Below are positions 7,584-16,600 of a DNA stretch of 64,000 nucleotides, piece by piece. Below the pieces are notes generated by a model. The model made no database searches, was not told the origin of the DNA, and saw only the letters and a program-made list of their open reading frames with translations. The position numbers and the translations under genes were made by a program. The stretch is taken from positions 87,202-151,201 of the forward strand of contig JAYRFV010000042.1 of assembly GCA_041908165.1 (NCBI GenBank), in the 5' to 3' direction. Each line of letters opens with the position of its first letter. Position 1 is the stretch's first letter. This DNA is from JACQZU01 sp041908165. Lineage in GTDB: Bacteria; Acidobacteriota; Holophagae; Holophagales; Holophagaceae.

Positions 7584-8857
7584 CCTCGCCCTGGGACCTC
7601 CCGGCCCCGGAGCCGGCGCCGGGCCCGAGGGTTCCGCTGGCCGGGCTGGACCGGGCCGCCCTCCGGTCCTTCCTCGAAGGCCTGGGCCAGCCGGCCTGGC
7701 GCGGGGACCAGCTGTTCGAGGGCCTGTACCGCCACCGCTGGGCCACCTGGGACCGCTTCACGGCCTTCGGCAAGGACCTGCGCGCCCGGCTGGAGGCCTG
7801 CGCCGCCCTCGACCGGCCGGTCATCGTGGACAGCGCCGCCAGCGCGGACGGCAGCACCAAGCACGCCTTCCGCCTGGCGGACGGCCATGCGGTCGAGGGC
7901 GTGCACATGCCGTATTTTGTCCGGGGGTCCCGCGCTTCGCTTCGCTCCGCGCCCACCCCCGGGCCCCCGCGCCCTTCGCAGGCGGAGCCTGCTCAGGGCT
8001 TCGCCCTTGACGGGTCCCGCGCTCTGGCGGACCACCCCGCACCCCCGCGCCGTTTGCAGGCGGAGCCTGCTCAGGGCTTCGAATCGGGCGACGCGCAGGG
8101 CGTGGCGGGCGCCCTTGAGCGGGTGACGCTGTGCCTGTCGTCGCAGGTGGGCTGCGCGATGGGCTGCACCTTCTGCGCCACGGGGCAGATGGGGATCCTC
8201 CGCAACCTGACGGCCGGGGAGATCGTCGGCCAGGTGCTGGCCATGCTGGACCACCACGGCCACCCGCCCGGGGTGCCGGTGAACCTGGTGTTCATGGGGA
8301 TGGGCGAGCCCCTGCACAACCTCGACCACGTGATGGCCGCCTTCCGGGTGCTTTCGGAACCTGGGGGGCTGGCGATCCCGCCGCGCCGCATCACCCTCTC
8401 GACCGCCGGGCTGGTGAGCGGCATCCAGCGCCTGGGCGCCCTCTCGCCGCGGCCGAGGCTGGCGGTCAGCCTCAACGCCACCACCGACGCCGCCCGGTCG
8501 CGGATCATGCCGGTCAACCGCGTCTGGGGCCTGGATGCCCTGGCCGCGGCCCTGGCCGGCTTCCCGCTGGGCCGCGGCGAGCGGATCACCCTCGAGTTCG
8601 TGCTGCTCAAGGGCCTCACCGACAGCCTGGAGGACGGCCGCCGGCTGGCGGCCTTCGCCCGCCGCTTCCCCAGCAAGGTCAACCTCATCCCCTTCAACCC
8701 CCACGAAGGCGCCGGCTTCGAGCCCCCGGAGGACGACCGGCTGGAGGCGCTCTGCGGGCTGCTGGCGAAGGCCGGCCTCACCGTGAGCGTGCGCCGCTCC
8801 CGCGGCCAGGACGTGGCCGGGGCCTGCGGCCAGCTGGTGCGGCGCGCCCGGGCTTGA
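7580..8857 (+). CDS. rlmN: Dual-specificity rRNA/tRNA A2503/A37 methyltransferase RlmN with a 67-residue insertion
   Basis: 425 residues; RlmN is usually 340-390. It is a radical-SAM enzyme that makes 2-methyladenosine in 23S rRNA and some tRNAs. The iron-sulfur motif is C192xxxC196xxC199 (GCAMGCTFCATG), followed by NLTAGEI, GMGEPLHN, STAGLV and SVNAT-like SLNATT segments, and the catalytic Cys region VRRSRGQDVAGACGQL near the C-terminus. Residues about 113-179, between HMPY and ERVTLCLSSQVG, are an insertion built from Pro/Arg-rich repeats and are encoded by a palindromic DNA repeat (see repeat). The frame stays open through it and all catalytic parts are intact, so the enzyme may still work. 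The insertion falls just before the radical-SAM barrel. Confidence 0.93.
   Translation: MTSPWDLPAPEPAPGPRVPLAGLDRAALRSFLEGLGQPAWRGDQLFEGLYRHRWATWDRFTAFGKDLRARLEACAALDRPVIVDSAASADGSTKHAFRLADGHAVEGVHMPYFVRGSRASLRSAPTPGPPRPSQAEPAQGFALDGSRALADHPAPPRRLQAEPAQGFESGDAQGVAGALERVTLCLSSQVGCAMGCTFCATGQMGILRNLTAGEIVGQVLAMLDHHGHPPGVPVNLVFMGMGEPLHNLDHVMAAFRVLSEPGGLAIPPRRITLSTAGLVSGIQRLGALSPRPRLAVSLNATTDAARSRIMPVNRVWGLDALAAALAGFPLGRGERITLEFVLLKGLTDSLEDGRRLAAFARRFPSKVNLIPFNPHEGAGFEPPEDDRLEALCGLLAKAGLTVSVRRSRGQDVAGACGQLVRRARA
7916..8116 (+). repeat. In-frame palindromic repeat insertion in rlmN
   Basis: About 201 bases with no counterpart in the usual RlmN protein. Two 40-base direct copies, 7964-8003 and 8042-8081, differ at only two bases and lie 78 bases apart. 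Each holds the inverted repeat GCAGGCGGAGCCTGC. The segment between has GGGTCCCGCGCT twice, and TGGCGGACCACCCCG (8025-8039), which recurs exactly at 30529-30543. The whole insert is a multiple of three without stops on the coding strand. This is like the protein-coding palindromic elements described in Rickettsia, but the sequence here is of a different kind. Confidence 0.75.
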
Positions 8858-8860
8858 GGG

Positions 8861-9454
8861 CTATTTCACCGGCGCCAAGGACTTCGGCAGCCGCGGCGGC
8901 ACCGGCACCCGCATGACCGCCACGCCGTGGATGCCGCAGAGGTAGGCCACCCAGAGGCCGTTCGGGCTGGGCGTCAGGGCGGTGCAGTCCTCCTGGGTGG
9001 TGCGCCAGTGCACCCGGGTCTGCCCGTCCGGATAGGTCAGCTGCAGCGCGGCGCCCACCGGCAGGACCTCCGCCAGCTCCACCTTCACGCCGTTGAAGAA
9101 GGTGACGCTGCGGGCGCCCTCCTCGTCGGCGGCGATCCAGCTCACCCGCTCGGGTTCCGCCAGGGGAGCGAATTCCGGCTTCCCGGTGGGGGCCGCGACG
9201 TCCTGGTTGTCCCGCCACTTGAGGCGCTTGAGCAGGAGCCTGTCGAGGTCGATCCGCACCCACTTCCCGTCGATCTTGACGCCGATGGCCTTGCTGTCCG
9301 GCGACCAGTGGATGGGGTCGACCACCCGCTGCTTCGGCGCGACCAGGACGGTGTCGCAGCCGAGGGCGGCGAGGTTGGCCTCGAGGGTGCCGTGGCTGAG
9401 CTGGGCGCAGAGCAGGGCGCCGGTCAGGGGCAGGAGCAGGGTCGGGATGCGCAT
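8861..9454 (-). CDS. Secreted protein of unknown function with PD40-like segments
   Basis: 197 residues with a Sec signal peptide (MRIPTLLLPLTGALLCAQ). The rest has short beta-propeller-like segments such as IHWSPDSKAIGVKIDG and LTPSPNGLWVAYLC, which look like single WD40/PD40 blades with the SPDG/SPNG turn, too few for a full propeller. It is convergent with rlmN, ending three bases away. It is followed after 37 bases by no same-strand gene start, but lies downstream of the Ig-repeat lipoprotein gene and could be co-transcribed with it. No enzyme motif is seen. Confidence 0.7.
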   Translation of the reverse strand: MRIPTLLLPLTGALLCAQLSHGTLEANLAALGCDTVLVAPKQRVVDPIHWSPDSKAIGVKIDGKWVRIDLDRLLLKRLKWRDNQDVAAPTGKPEFAPLAEPERVSWIAADEEGARSVTFFNGVKVELAEVLPVGAALQLTYPDGQTRVHWRTTQEDCTALTPSPNGLWVAYLCGIHGVAVMRVPVPPRLPKSLAPVK

Positions 9455-9491
9455 TGGGAATCCGTCCGTCGCAGGGAGGATGGGGGCCGGT

Positions 9492-11984
9492 TCAGGGGGT
9501 GATGACGCCCGAGTAGACGGGGGCGGTGCTCAGCGGCCAGCTGGGGAGGAAGGGCCGGTTGGGATCGTAGCCGCCGGCCCGCACGCACTGGATCCGGAAC
9601 ACGTAGGACTTCCCGGCCTCGAGGATGCCCGGGCTGACCTTCTGGCTGGTGATGCCGGTGAGGTAGCTGATCTTCTCCTCCAGCCGGCCCTCTTCGGGAA
9701 CGACCCGGAAGACGGTGATCCGGTAGTAGCTCGGCACGTCCGGGACCTGCAGCTGCCAGGTGAGCAGCGGCGCCGTGCCCACGCCCGAGGACGTGGCGAA
9801 GAGGTCGGCGCCGTTGATCCGCGCCTGGACCACCGGGTGGATCTGGGGAACCAGGGGCGCGCCCGTGACCATGTCCGCGGGCCAGAGGTCCTCGAGGGCG
9901 TCGGCGATGACCAGCGGGGCTGCGCCCGGCACCGCGAGGGTCAGGGAAAACTCCTGGCGGATCGAGAAGACCCGGGTCCAGGTCCCCGGGAAGGGATCGG
10001 AGCAGGTGAAACTGGTGGAGGGCAGGTCGGCGGTCGCGGTGCGGACCAGGGTGTAGATCGGCGCCCAGGGCGGCACCGCGCCGAGGGTCCCGCCCCCGGG
10101 CTGGACGCCATAGACCACCTTGAGCGGACCGCGGCCGGTGACCGGGCCGAGGGAGGGGTGGACCTTGGACAACTGGGCGGCGTAGGCCGAGGTCGTCACC
10201 GCCACCGCCGGCCCCGGAAGCCGCGGCAGGGTCGCGGGGGCCGCGTCCACCAGGGTCTCGCCGATCGCCTTCATGTTCGGGGCGACCTGGGAGGCGGCCG
10301 CGGCGAGCGTGGTCAGCTCGCCCTCCGGCAGGCTGTCCACCCGCGGGCTCAGGGTCCACAGGATGTCCTTCGAGGACTGCGACAGCGGCAGGCCCTTCCA
10401 GGGGAACCGGTAGACCGGGCCGGTTCCGCCGGTGGTCTGCATCAGCGCGAAGGTCGGGAAGTAGACCCAGATGCCCTGGGTGAGCCCGCGCAGGGCCCCG
10501 GTGACATTCACGGCGAAGCTGGTCTGGTCGCTGGTGGGGTAGGTGCGGTCGGTGCGGCCCAGGGCGGCGTCGCGGAAGTCGGGGTCGCCCTGGACCACCC
10601 AGAGGCCCAATGGAGGCTGTGTGGCGCTGGCGCCGAGCACCATCAGGAAGGGTCCGGGGGGCAGCCCGGGAACCTGGAAGGTGCCGTCCGCGGCGCCGGA
10701 GCCCGGGAACGCCTCGTAGTCGCCGGTCCCGCCCAATTGCAGGGCCTCGACCGCGGTGGTCCGCAGGTCCCTGGGCACGAAGGTCTGGCCGCTCTCGACC
10801 TGCCAGAAGGTGCCGGCGAGCCCGTTGATGGTCCGCGCCTGGTACACGCGCAGGACGGCTTCCAGGCTCAGCACCGTGCCCGCGGGGTTGGTGATCCGGA
10901 CCTGGTAGATCGTGCCGTGGTCGGCGAGCACGGCCACCGGCGTGGTGTAGGACGCCGCGGTCGCGCCGGCGATGTCGGCCCCGTTGCGCCGCCACTGGTA
11001 CTGCAGCGGCGGGCTGCCCGCGGCGACCACGGTGAAGGTGGCGCTCTGGCCGGTGCCGGCCCAGGTGTCCACCGGCTGGGTGGTGATGGCCGGCGGGCTG
11101 AGGTCGACCACCAGGACCGCGTCGGCGCTGGTCACGCTGCCGCCGGAATTGGAGACCACCACCGAGTAGCTCCCGGCGTGGCTGGCCTGCAGGTTGTCGA
11201 TGGTGTAGGTGCTGAGGGTGGCGCCCGCCAGGGCGCTGCCGTTCTTGCGCCACTGGTACTGCAGCGGCGGCGTGCCGGAGGCGGTGACGCTGAAGGTGAG
11301 GGACTGGCCGATCGCGGCGTGGCCGCCGAGGGGCTGCTGGACGATCAGGGGCGCGGCGACCTGGGCGCCGACCTGCAGGGTGGCTTCGCGGGTCTCGACG
11401 GTGCCGAGGCTGTTGCTGACCACCACCTTGAACGTGGCGAGGTTGTCGGCGCGGGTCACCGACGGCAGCGTGTAGGTCGCGGAGGTCGCGCCCGGGATCG
11501 ACGCCCCGTTGCGCTTCCACTGGTACTGCAGGACCGGCGTGCCCTGGGCGGCGGCGATGAAGGTCACCGACTGGCCCTCCACCGTGACGACGTCATCCGG
11601 CTGCTGGGTGATGAACGGCAGCTGGTTGACCCCGAGGGTGGCGGAGGTGCTGGTCTGGGAGCCGGCGCTGTTGGAGACGCGCACCCGGAACACCGCGCCG
11701 TGGTCGGTGACGCTGGTGGCGCCGGTGTTGAAGGTGCTGAAGGTCGCGCCGGGGATGTCGGTGCCGTTGCGGGTCCACTGGTAAAGCAGCGGTTCGGTTC
11801 CGGTCACGGCCACGGTGAAGGTGGCGGGGGCCGGGGCCCAGACGGTCTGCGAGACCGGCTGCGCGGTGATGGCGGGCGCGACCACCGCGGGCGGCGGCGT
11901 GGCGCCGGTGTCGCTGCTGCTGCAGCCCACCAGGGCTCCCGCCAGCAGGAGCACGGCGAGGGCCGGGAACATCCTGGAAACCAT
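9492..11984 (-). CDS. Lipoprotein with four or five tandem Ig-like domains
   Basis: 830 residues from ATG 11984 (AGAGGA upstream); an ATG nine codons further up at 12011 is possible. The signal peptide ends in the lipobox LVGC, so it should be lipid-anchored at the outer or inner membrane. About 75-90-residue Ig repeats fill residues 30 to about 390, each with ITxQP, a YQWxRNG strand, IPGAT and a final V.VSNSxG (for example LQYQWRKNGSALAGAT). The C-terminal half is beta-rich with a fibronectin-like ending (SYVFRIQCVRAGGYD). Such repeats usually mediate adhesion or surface structure. No catalytic motif is seen. Confidence 0.85.
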   Translation of the reverse strand: MVSRMFPALAVLLLAGALVGCSSSDTGATPPPAVVAPAITAQPVSQTVWAPAPATFTVAVTGTEPLLYQWTRNGTDIPGATFSTFNTGATSVTDHGAVFRVRVSNSAGSQTSTSATLGVNQLPFITQQPDDVVTVEGQSVTFIAAAQGTPVLQYQWKRNGASIPGATSATYTLPSVTRADNLATFKVVVSNSLGTVETREATLQVGAQVAAPLIVQQPLGGHAAIGQSLTFSVTASGTPPLQYQWRKNGSALAGATLSTYTIDNLQASHAGSYSVVVSNSGGSVTSADAVLVVDLSPPAITTQPVDTWAGTGQSATFTVVAAGSPPLQYQWRRNGADIAGATAASYTTPVAVLADHGTIYQVRITNPAGTVLSLEAVLRVYQARTINGLAGTFWQVESGQTFVPRDLRTTAVEALQLGGTGDYEAFPGSGAADGTFQVPGLPPGPFLMVLGASATQPPLGLWVVQGDPDFRDAALGRTDRTYPTSDQTSFAVNVTGALRGLTQGIWVYFPTFALMQTTGGTGPVYRFPWKGLPLSQSSKDILWTLSPRVDSLPEGELTTLAAAASQVAPNMKAIGETLVDAAPATLPRLPGPAVAVTTSAYAAQLSKVHPSLGPVTGRGPLKVVYGVQPGGGTLGAVPPWAPIYTLVRTATADLPSTSFTCSDPFPGTWTRVFSIRQEFSLTLAVPGAAPLVIADALEDLWPADMVTGAPLVPQIHPVVQARINGADLFATSSGVGTAPLLTWQLQVPDVPSYYRITVFRVVPEEGRLEEKISYLTGITSQKVSPGILEAGKSYVFRIQCVRAGGYDPNRPFLPSWPLSTAPVYSGVITP

Positions 11985-12061
11985 GGCTGACCATCCTCTC
12001 GTGACAGGCATGCCGAACCCCCATGCACGGGACCGGGTGCAGGCGCGCCCGGCGGAGCGCC

Positions 12062-12694
12062 TCAGCGGCTCTCCACCGCCAGGCGGTGCTTGATCGCCTG
12101 CAGGGCGTCGCGGACCGCGGCGTTGTCGGGCTCGAGGCTCAGGGCGCGCTCGAACCGCTGGGCCGCCTCGCCGAGGCGGCCCAGGGTCTGCAGGAAGAAG
12201 CCGGCGTTGATGAACGCCGAGGCGAAGCGGTCATCGAGGGAGATCGCCTTCTCGGCTTCGGCGAGGGCGCGCTCGGGCTCGCCCTGGTTGGCCAGGATCA
12301 CCGCGATGTTGGACAGGTAGCCGGGGTTCTTCGGATGGCGGCGCAGGCCCTGCCGGTAGACCTCGAGCGCGTCCTGCGGGCGGCCGAGGGCCTGCAGCGC
12401 GATCCCCAGGTGGGTGTAGACGGTGTCGTGGTCGTAGCCCTGCGCCAGCGCCTGGCCTAGGAAGGCGACGGCGTCCTCCATGCGCCCCTGGTGCAGCGCG
12501 ATGGTGCCCAGGGAGCAGAGGGCGAAGGGGTTTCCTGGTTCCGCCGCCAGCACGCGTCGGTAAAGGATCTCGGCCTGCTGGAAGCTGCCCGCCTTCTGCA
12601 GGCGGTAGGCGGCATCGATGACCCCGAGGGTGGCGGGGTCCTTGCGGAAAGGGCGGTGGGTCGTTTTGCGGGGAATGGGCCCTCGTGCGGGCAT
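12062..12694 (-). CDS. TPR repeat protein
   Basis: 210 residues, starting at ATG 12694 behind a perfect AAAGGAGA Shine-Dalgarno. It is basic at the N-terminus (MPARGPIPRKTTHRPFRKD) without a signal peptide, then has about five tetratricopeptide repeats (for example ALEVYRQGLRRHPKNPGYL). TPRs bind other proteins; the partner is unknown. It precedes the Ig-repeat lipoprotein on the same strand by 77 bases. Confidence 0.8.
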   Translation of the reverse strand: MPARGPIPRKTTHRPFRKDPATLGVIDAAYRLQKAGSFQQAEILYRRVLAAEPGNPFALCSLGTIALHQGRMEDAVAFLGQALAQGYDHDTVYTHLGIALQALGRPQDALEVYRQGLRRHPKNPGYLSNIAVILANQGEPERALAEAEKAISLDDRFASAFINAGFFLQTLGRLGEAAQRFERALSLEPDNAAVRDALQAIKHRLAVESR

Positions 12695-12796
12695 GCCGTC
12701 TCCTTTAGGCGTCCACGTGAGGAGAAGCCGGACCTTCGATTCTAGCGCGGACCCCGCCCTGCACCAAGCGGAGAAGCCCCCTGGACGCGGATCGGG

Positions 12797-13573
12797 CTAC
12801 TTGGCCGTGGCGCCGATCTCGAAGGTGAGGTCGATGCGGCCGTTGACCGTGGCCCTGGGCAGGCGGAAGTTCTTGTACTCGACGAACCCGCGGAGGGTGA
12901 CCGGGCCGGGGCTGTTGGACCAAGTCCAGAGGGCCGCGCCCTGGAACTGAATCGCCGGAACGCCCAGTTTGCGGAGGTCGGCTTCCAGCAGCGGGAACGG
13001 CGTCGACGCGACCGGCCGGTTCTCGGTCTCGCCGAGCTTTTTCGGGTCCGTCATCGGGCTGAGGCTGGCGAGCCGGCCCTTCAGGTTGACCACCGCTCCG
13101 CCGGTGGCGAAGATGCCCTGCCCGCGGCCGAGGGCCTTGAAGGTCATCTTCCCGGCGTTCTGGATGCGGGTGGCGTCCACGGACACCGGGGCCCAGCCGG
13201 GAGCCGGGAAGTCGTCCTCCAGGTGCAGCGTGGCCGTGGCGCCGGCGGCGGCCGGGTTCTCGGCCGGCGTGAAGACGAATTCGACTTCGCCGGTGGGATA
13301 GACCGTCTCGGCGAGGGTGCCGGGCAGGGTGTAGGCGAAGTCCTCGAGGATCCGCTTGCTGCGGGTCTCCTCGGTCTTCTGGGACTTGAGGGTGGTGTGG
13401 AACTCAGTGCGCCCCTTGAGGGTCAGGGTGCAGGCCGCGCTGCGGACGGTTTCGCCCGTCACCGCCAGCGGGGCGGGCTCGGGCGCGGGCGCCGCCGGGC
13501 GGGGCTGCGGCGCCCGCCTGGGCGGCTCGGCGGCCTGGAGGAGCAGGGGAAGGCAGAGGATGGACGGGTTCAT
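12797..13573 (-). CDS. Secreted protein of unknown function
   Basis: 258 residues. A short signal peptide (MNPSILCLPLLLQAAE) is followed by a Pro/Ala-rich linker to residue 40, then by a beta-rich domain with no motif that I know (FVFTPAENPAAAGATATLHL, DLTFEIGA at the end). The alternating hydrophobic strands and its size recall YceI-like lipid-binding barrels, but no signature residue is visible, so this is only a guess. GGAG lies at good distance before the start. Confidence 0.65.
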   Translation of the reverse strand: MNPSILCLPLLLQAAEPPRRAPQPRPAAPAPEPAPLAVTGETVRSAACTLTLKGRTEFHTTLKSQKTEETRSKRILEDFAYTLPGTLAETVYPTGEVEFVFTPAENPAAAGATATLHLEDDFPAPGWAPVSVDATRIQNAGKMTFKALGRGQGIFATGGAVVNLKGRLASLSPMTDPKKLGETENRPVASTPFPLLEADLRKLGVPAIQFQGAALWTWSNSPGPVTLRGFVEYKNFRLPRATVNGRIDLTFEIGATAK

Positions 13574-13639
13574 TCGGGTCTCCAGTCGGGGACGGGGCCC
13601 CGCATCAGGGATCCGCGATCGGGCGCGGAGGTTCCCATG

Positions 13640-13664
13640 AAAAGGGCCCCCTTGCGGGGGCCCC
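13640..13664 (-). terminator. Rho-independent terminator of the giant lipoprotein gene
   Basis: Read on the minus strand, GGGGCCCCC, loop GCAA, GGGGGCCC then TTTT. It starts 24 bases after the stop codon of the 1740-residue lipoprotein gene. Confidence 0.8.
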
Positions 13665-13687
13665 GATCCGAGGATCTTTGGACAGTC

Positions 13688-16600
13688 TTAGAAGGTCACG
13701 AACGGCGAGGACACGAAGTCGGCGTACGCCATGGGGAAGCGGCTCTTGTTGGGGGCCTTTTCCATGTCGATGCCGCTGATCCACATCGTGCGGACGCGGA
13801 AGAAGTAGACCGCGGTGGTCTCCTGCCGCCAGGTGTAGAGGGCGGGCATGTGGAAGACCTGGGTGGCTTCCTTGGAGCCGATGTGGCCCATGCGGAAGCT
13901 GCCGAGCAGGATCGGCTGGTTGGTGTTGTTGTCGTCGCCGGTGAGGCGGTACAGCTCGACGATGTAGCCGCTCGGGATCACCTGGTTGTTGACCGAGGAC
14001 TGCCAGGTCAGGGTGGTGTTGGAGCGGTTGAACAGGGTCGTGCCGCCGGCCAGGGACCAGGCGCCGGTGCCGGAGAGGTCGGTCGGGTAGCTGTTGACCA
14101 GGTCGAGCTTGGTGTTCATCCGGTTGGAGCCGGTGTAGTTAACCTGGTAGTCGTTGATCGCCAGGAAGCGGACCGGGCTCACGACCGGGCGGCCCATGTC
14201 AACCACGTTGCCGGGGTTGGTGCAGGTCGGGTCGGTGAGGGCGGCGCCCATCTGGAAGACGTTCGCCACGGTGGCGGGCACCTTGTAGAGGGTGTCGGTC
14301 AGGGCCGCGCTGGAGCTCGGGTAGCGAACGCCAGCCAGGAAGTTGACCTTCAGTTCCATGACCGTCAGCCAGTTCGCCGCGTTGGCGGGCTCGACCATCG
14401 GGTTGTAGAAGCCCTTCAGGACGGCCGGGAAGGCGGAGACGTTCACGTCGTTCATGGCGGCGACGCCGGAGGCGACGGTGGCGGCGTTGAGGGCCACGTC
14501 GTTGGTCTCCTGCAGGTTCCACCACTGGGCCAGGACCGGGCTGCCGGGCTCGATGCCGGCTTCGCCGGCGGCGGCGCCGGGGTGCAGGCGCACGCCGTAG
14601 ATCACGGCGCTGTCGCGCACGCCGCCGTCACGGCTGGCGGTGGGGGCGACGGCATTGAAGAAGGCCGGCACGCTGCGGTCGAGGGTCTGGCCGACGATGT
14701 TCTGGTTGAAGGTCGGGTTGACCAGGCGGGCGCTGGAGGGGCGGCTCACGCCGTTGGCCAGGCCGGCCCACTGGGAGCGCTGCCAGATGCTGAAGGTGCT
14801 GTTGTAGGGGCTGACCACGCCGAAGTTGGCGGCGTTGTTGACGCCCGGCAGGGTGCCGGAGGAGAAGGCGATCTGGGCCTGGGTGTCGTTCATGGCGCCG
14901 ACGGTCATGTCGAAGGACGGAACCTTGGTGTTGCCGCCGCTCACGGAATAGGTGCCCGGCTCCATCAGGCTGGCGGCCCAGGTGCCCCAGGCGTTCTTCT
15001 TGGTGAGGTCCTGCTTCATCCAGGTGAACCAGACCTTGTCGCCGCTGCCCAGCTTGATCATGCCGAGCGTGCTGAACTGGTCGCCGCCACCGGCGTTGTT
15101 GGTCATGTAGGTCTCACCCAGCTGCAGGGCGGGGTCGGTCACGAAGCCGGTGATGGTGTTGTTGATGTAGCCGCGGGTGCCGACGAAGCTCAGCTCGGTG
15201 TAGTTGACGCCGGCGCTGAAGGTGGTGCGGTTCGGCACGTTCAGGGTGCCCTTGGCCTCGACGGAGGACCAGGCGGAGTCGGTCACCACATGGAAGGGCG
15301 TGGTGTCGGCCATGAGGAAGCCGGAGCTGATCGCCTGGTTGTTGGCCGGGGTGCCGTTGATGGCGTCGGCGTCCACCGCGGCCGGCGTGAAGCCGTTCAT
15401 CGCGAAGTTGGCGAAGCCGGAGAGGCCCGTGCGGCCCCAGGTCTGGACCCGGGCGTAGAGCGGGTCGTTGACCGGGATGCCCTGCGGGTTGCCGTCGCCG
15501 GTGAAGAACCAGCGGGCATTGCTGTTCATGTTGGGAACGGCGATCTGCAGCACGTCGCCCAGCTCGTACTTGTTGGCCGGGCCGGCGGTGCGGCCGAGGT
15601 TGGCGTTGGTGATGACGGTGGGCCAGGTGTAGGTCCAACGCATGCGGGTTCCGACCGAATCAGGGTCAGCCTGGCTGATCAGCACGGAGCGGCCAGCGTA
15701 GGCGCTGCTGTAGTCGATCTCGCCCTGGCGCTTGCCGTAGTACCAGGTGCTGGCCAGGATGTAGCCAGTCTGCGGCTCGAGGTTCGGGGTGAACCAACGG
15801 GTCTGCCAGTACTGGGGACTTCCGCCATTCAGGGCCGGCGACTGGCTGTCGGTGACCTTGAAGTTGCCGATGGTCCGGTTGTACTGGGTCATTTCCATGG
15901 AGAGCGGCGCGAAGTTGCCGGGTCCCATCCAGTCGTCGGCGTTGTTGCGGAAGCGGTCGCCGAAGATGGAGAACAGGTAGGGGCTGGAGCTCGGGATGAC
16001 CTGGGCGCGGTATTCCGTGTCCGCGTAGAGGCCGGTCTCGCTCTTGTGCTGGTCGGCCATCGGGTTGCCGCCGCTGACGCTGTAGGTCTGCCAGCTGCTG
16101 GTGGCGCTGCCGCCGCTGCTGATGCGGCCCTGGGCGTAGGAGGGCAGGTTGAAGGTGCCGTACTCGTCGTTCAGGGGGTTGCCCTGGTGGAAGCCGTAGG
16201 CCGGGCCCTCGACGGAGTAGAGGGTGATCCAGGAGGCGGCGGTGAAGAGGCCGGAACCGCCGGTGGTGCCGGAGGCGGGGCCGTCGCCGTCGAAGATGTG
16301 GGTGGCCTGGGCGGGCGTCGGGCCGAATTCGGTCTCGTCCACCGCGGCGGTGCTGGGGAAGGGCAGGTAGCTGAAGGTGTAGCGGGCGCCGGCGTTGGAG
16401 TTGACGCTGTTGTCGCCCTCGTTGGCACTGCTGCGCAGCATGCCGAGGTAGCGGCTCGAGCCCGAGGTGTCAGAGCCGTTGCCCCAGGCGTTCTCCGCGC
16501 CCTCGAGGAGCTGGCGGATGCGGGCGTTGGCGAAGCGCACGGTGCCGAAGATCGGGTTGATGCCGAGGTTCTTGTTGTTGATGCGCTCGTACTGGTCGCG

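Noticed and set aside
7916..8116. Group II intron or intein in rlmN
   Set aside because: Too short, no splice motifs or endonuclease, frame stays open.
9093..11990. Long + strand frame opposite the Ig-repeat lipoprotein
   Set aside because: Shadow of the repeat gene; Gly/Arg-rich, no domains; the minus frame has signal peptide and Ig motifs.
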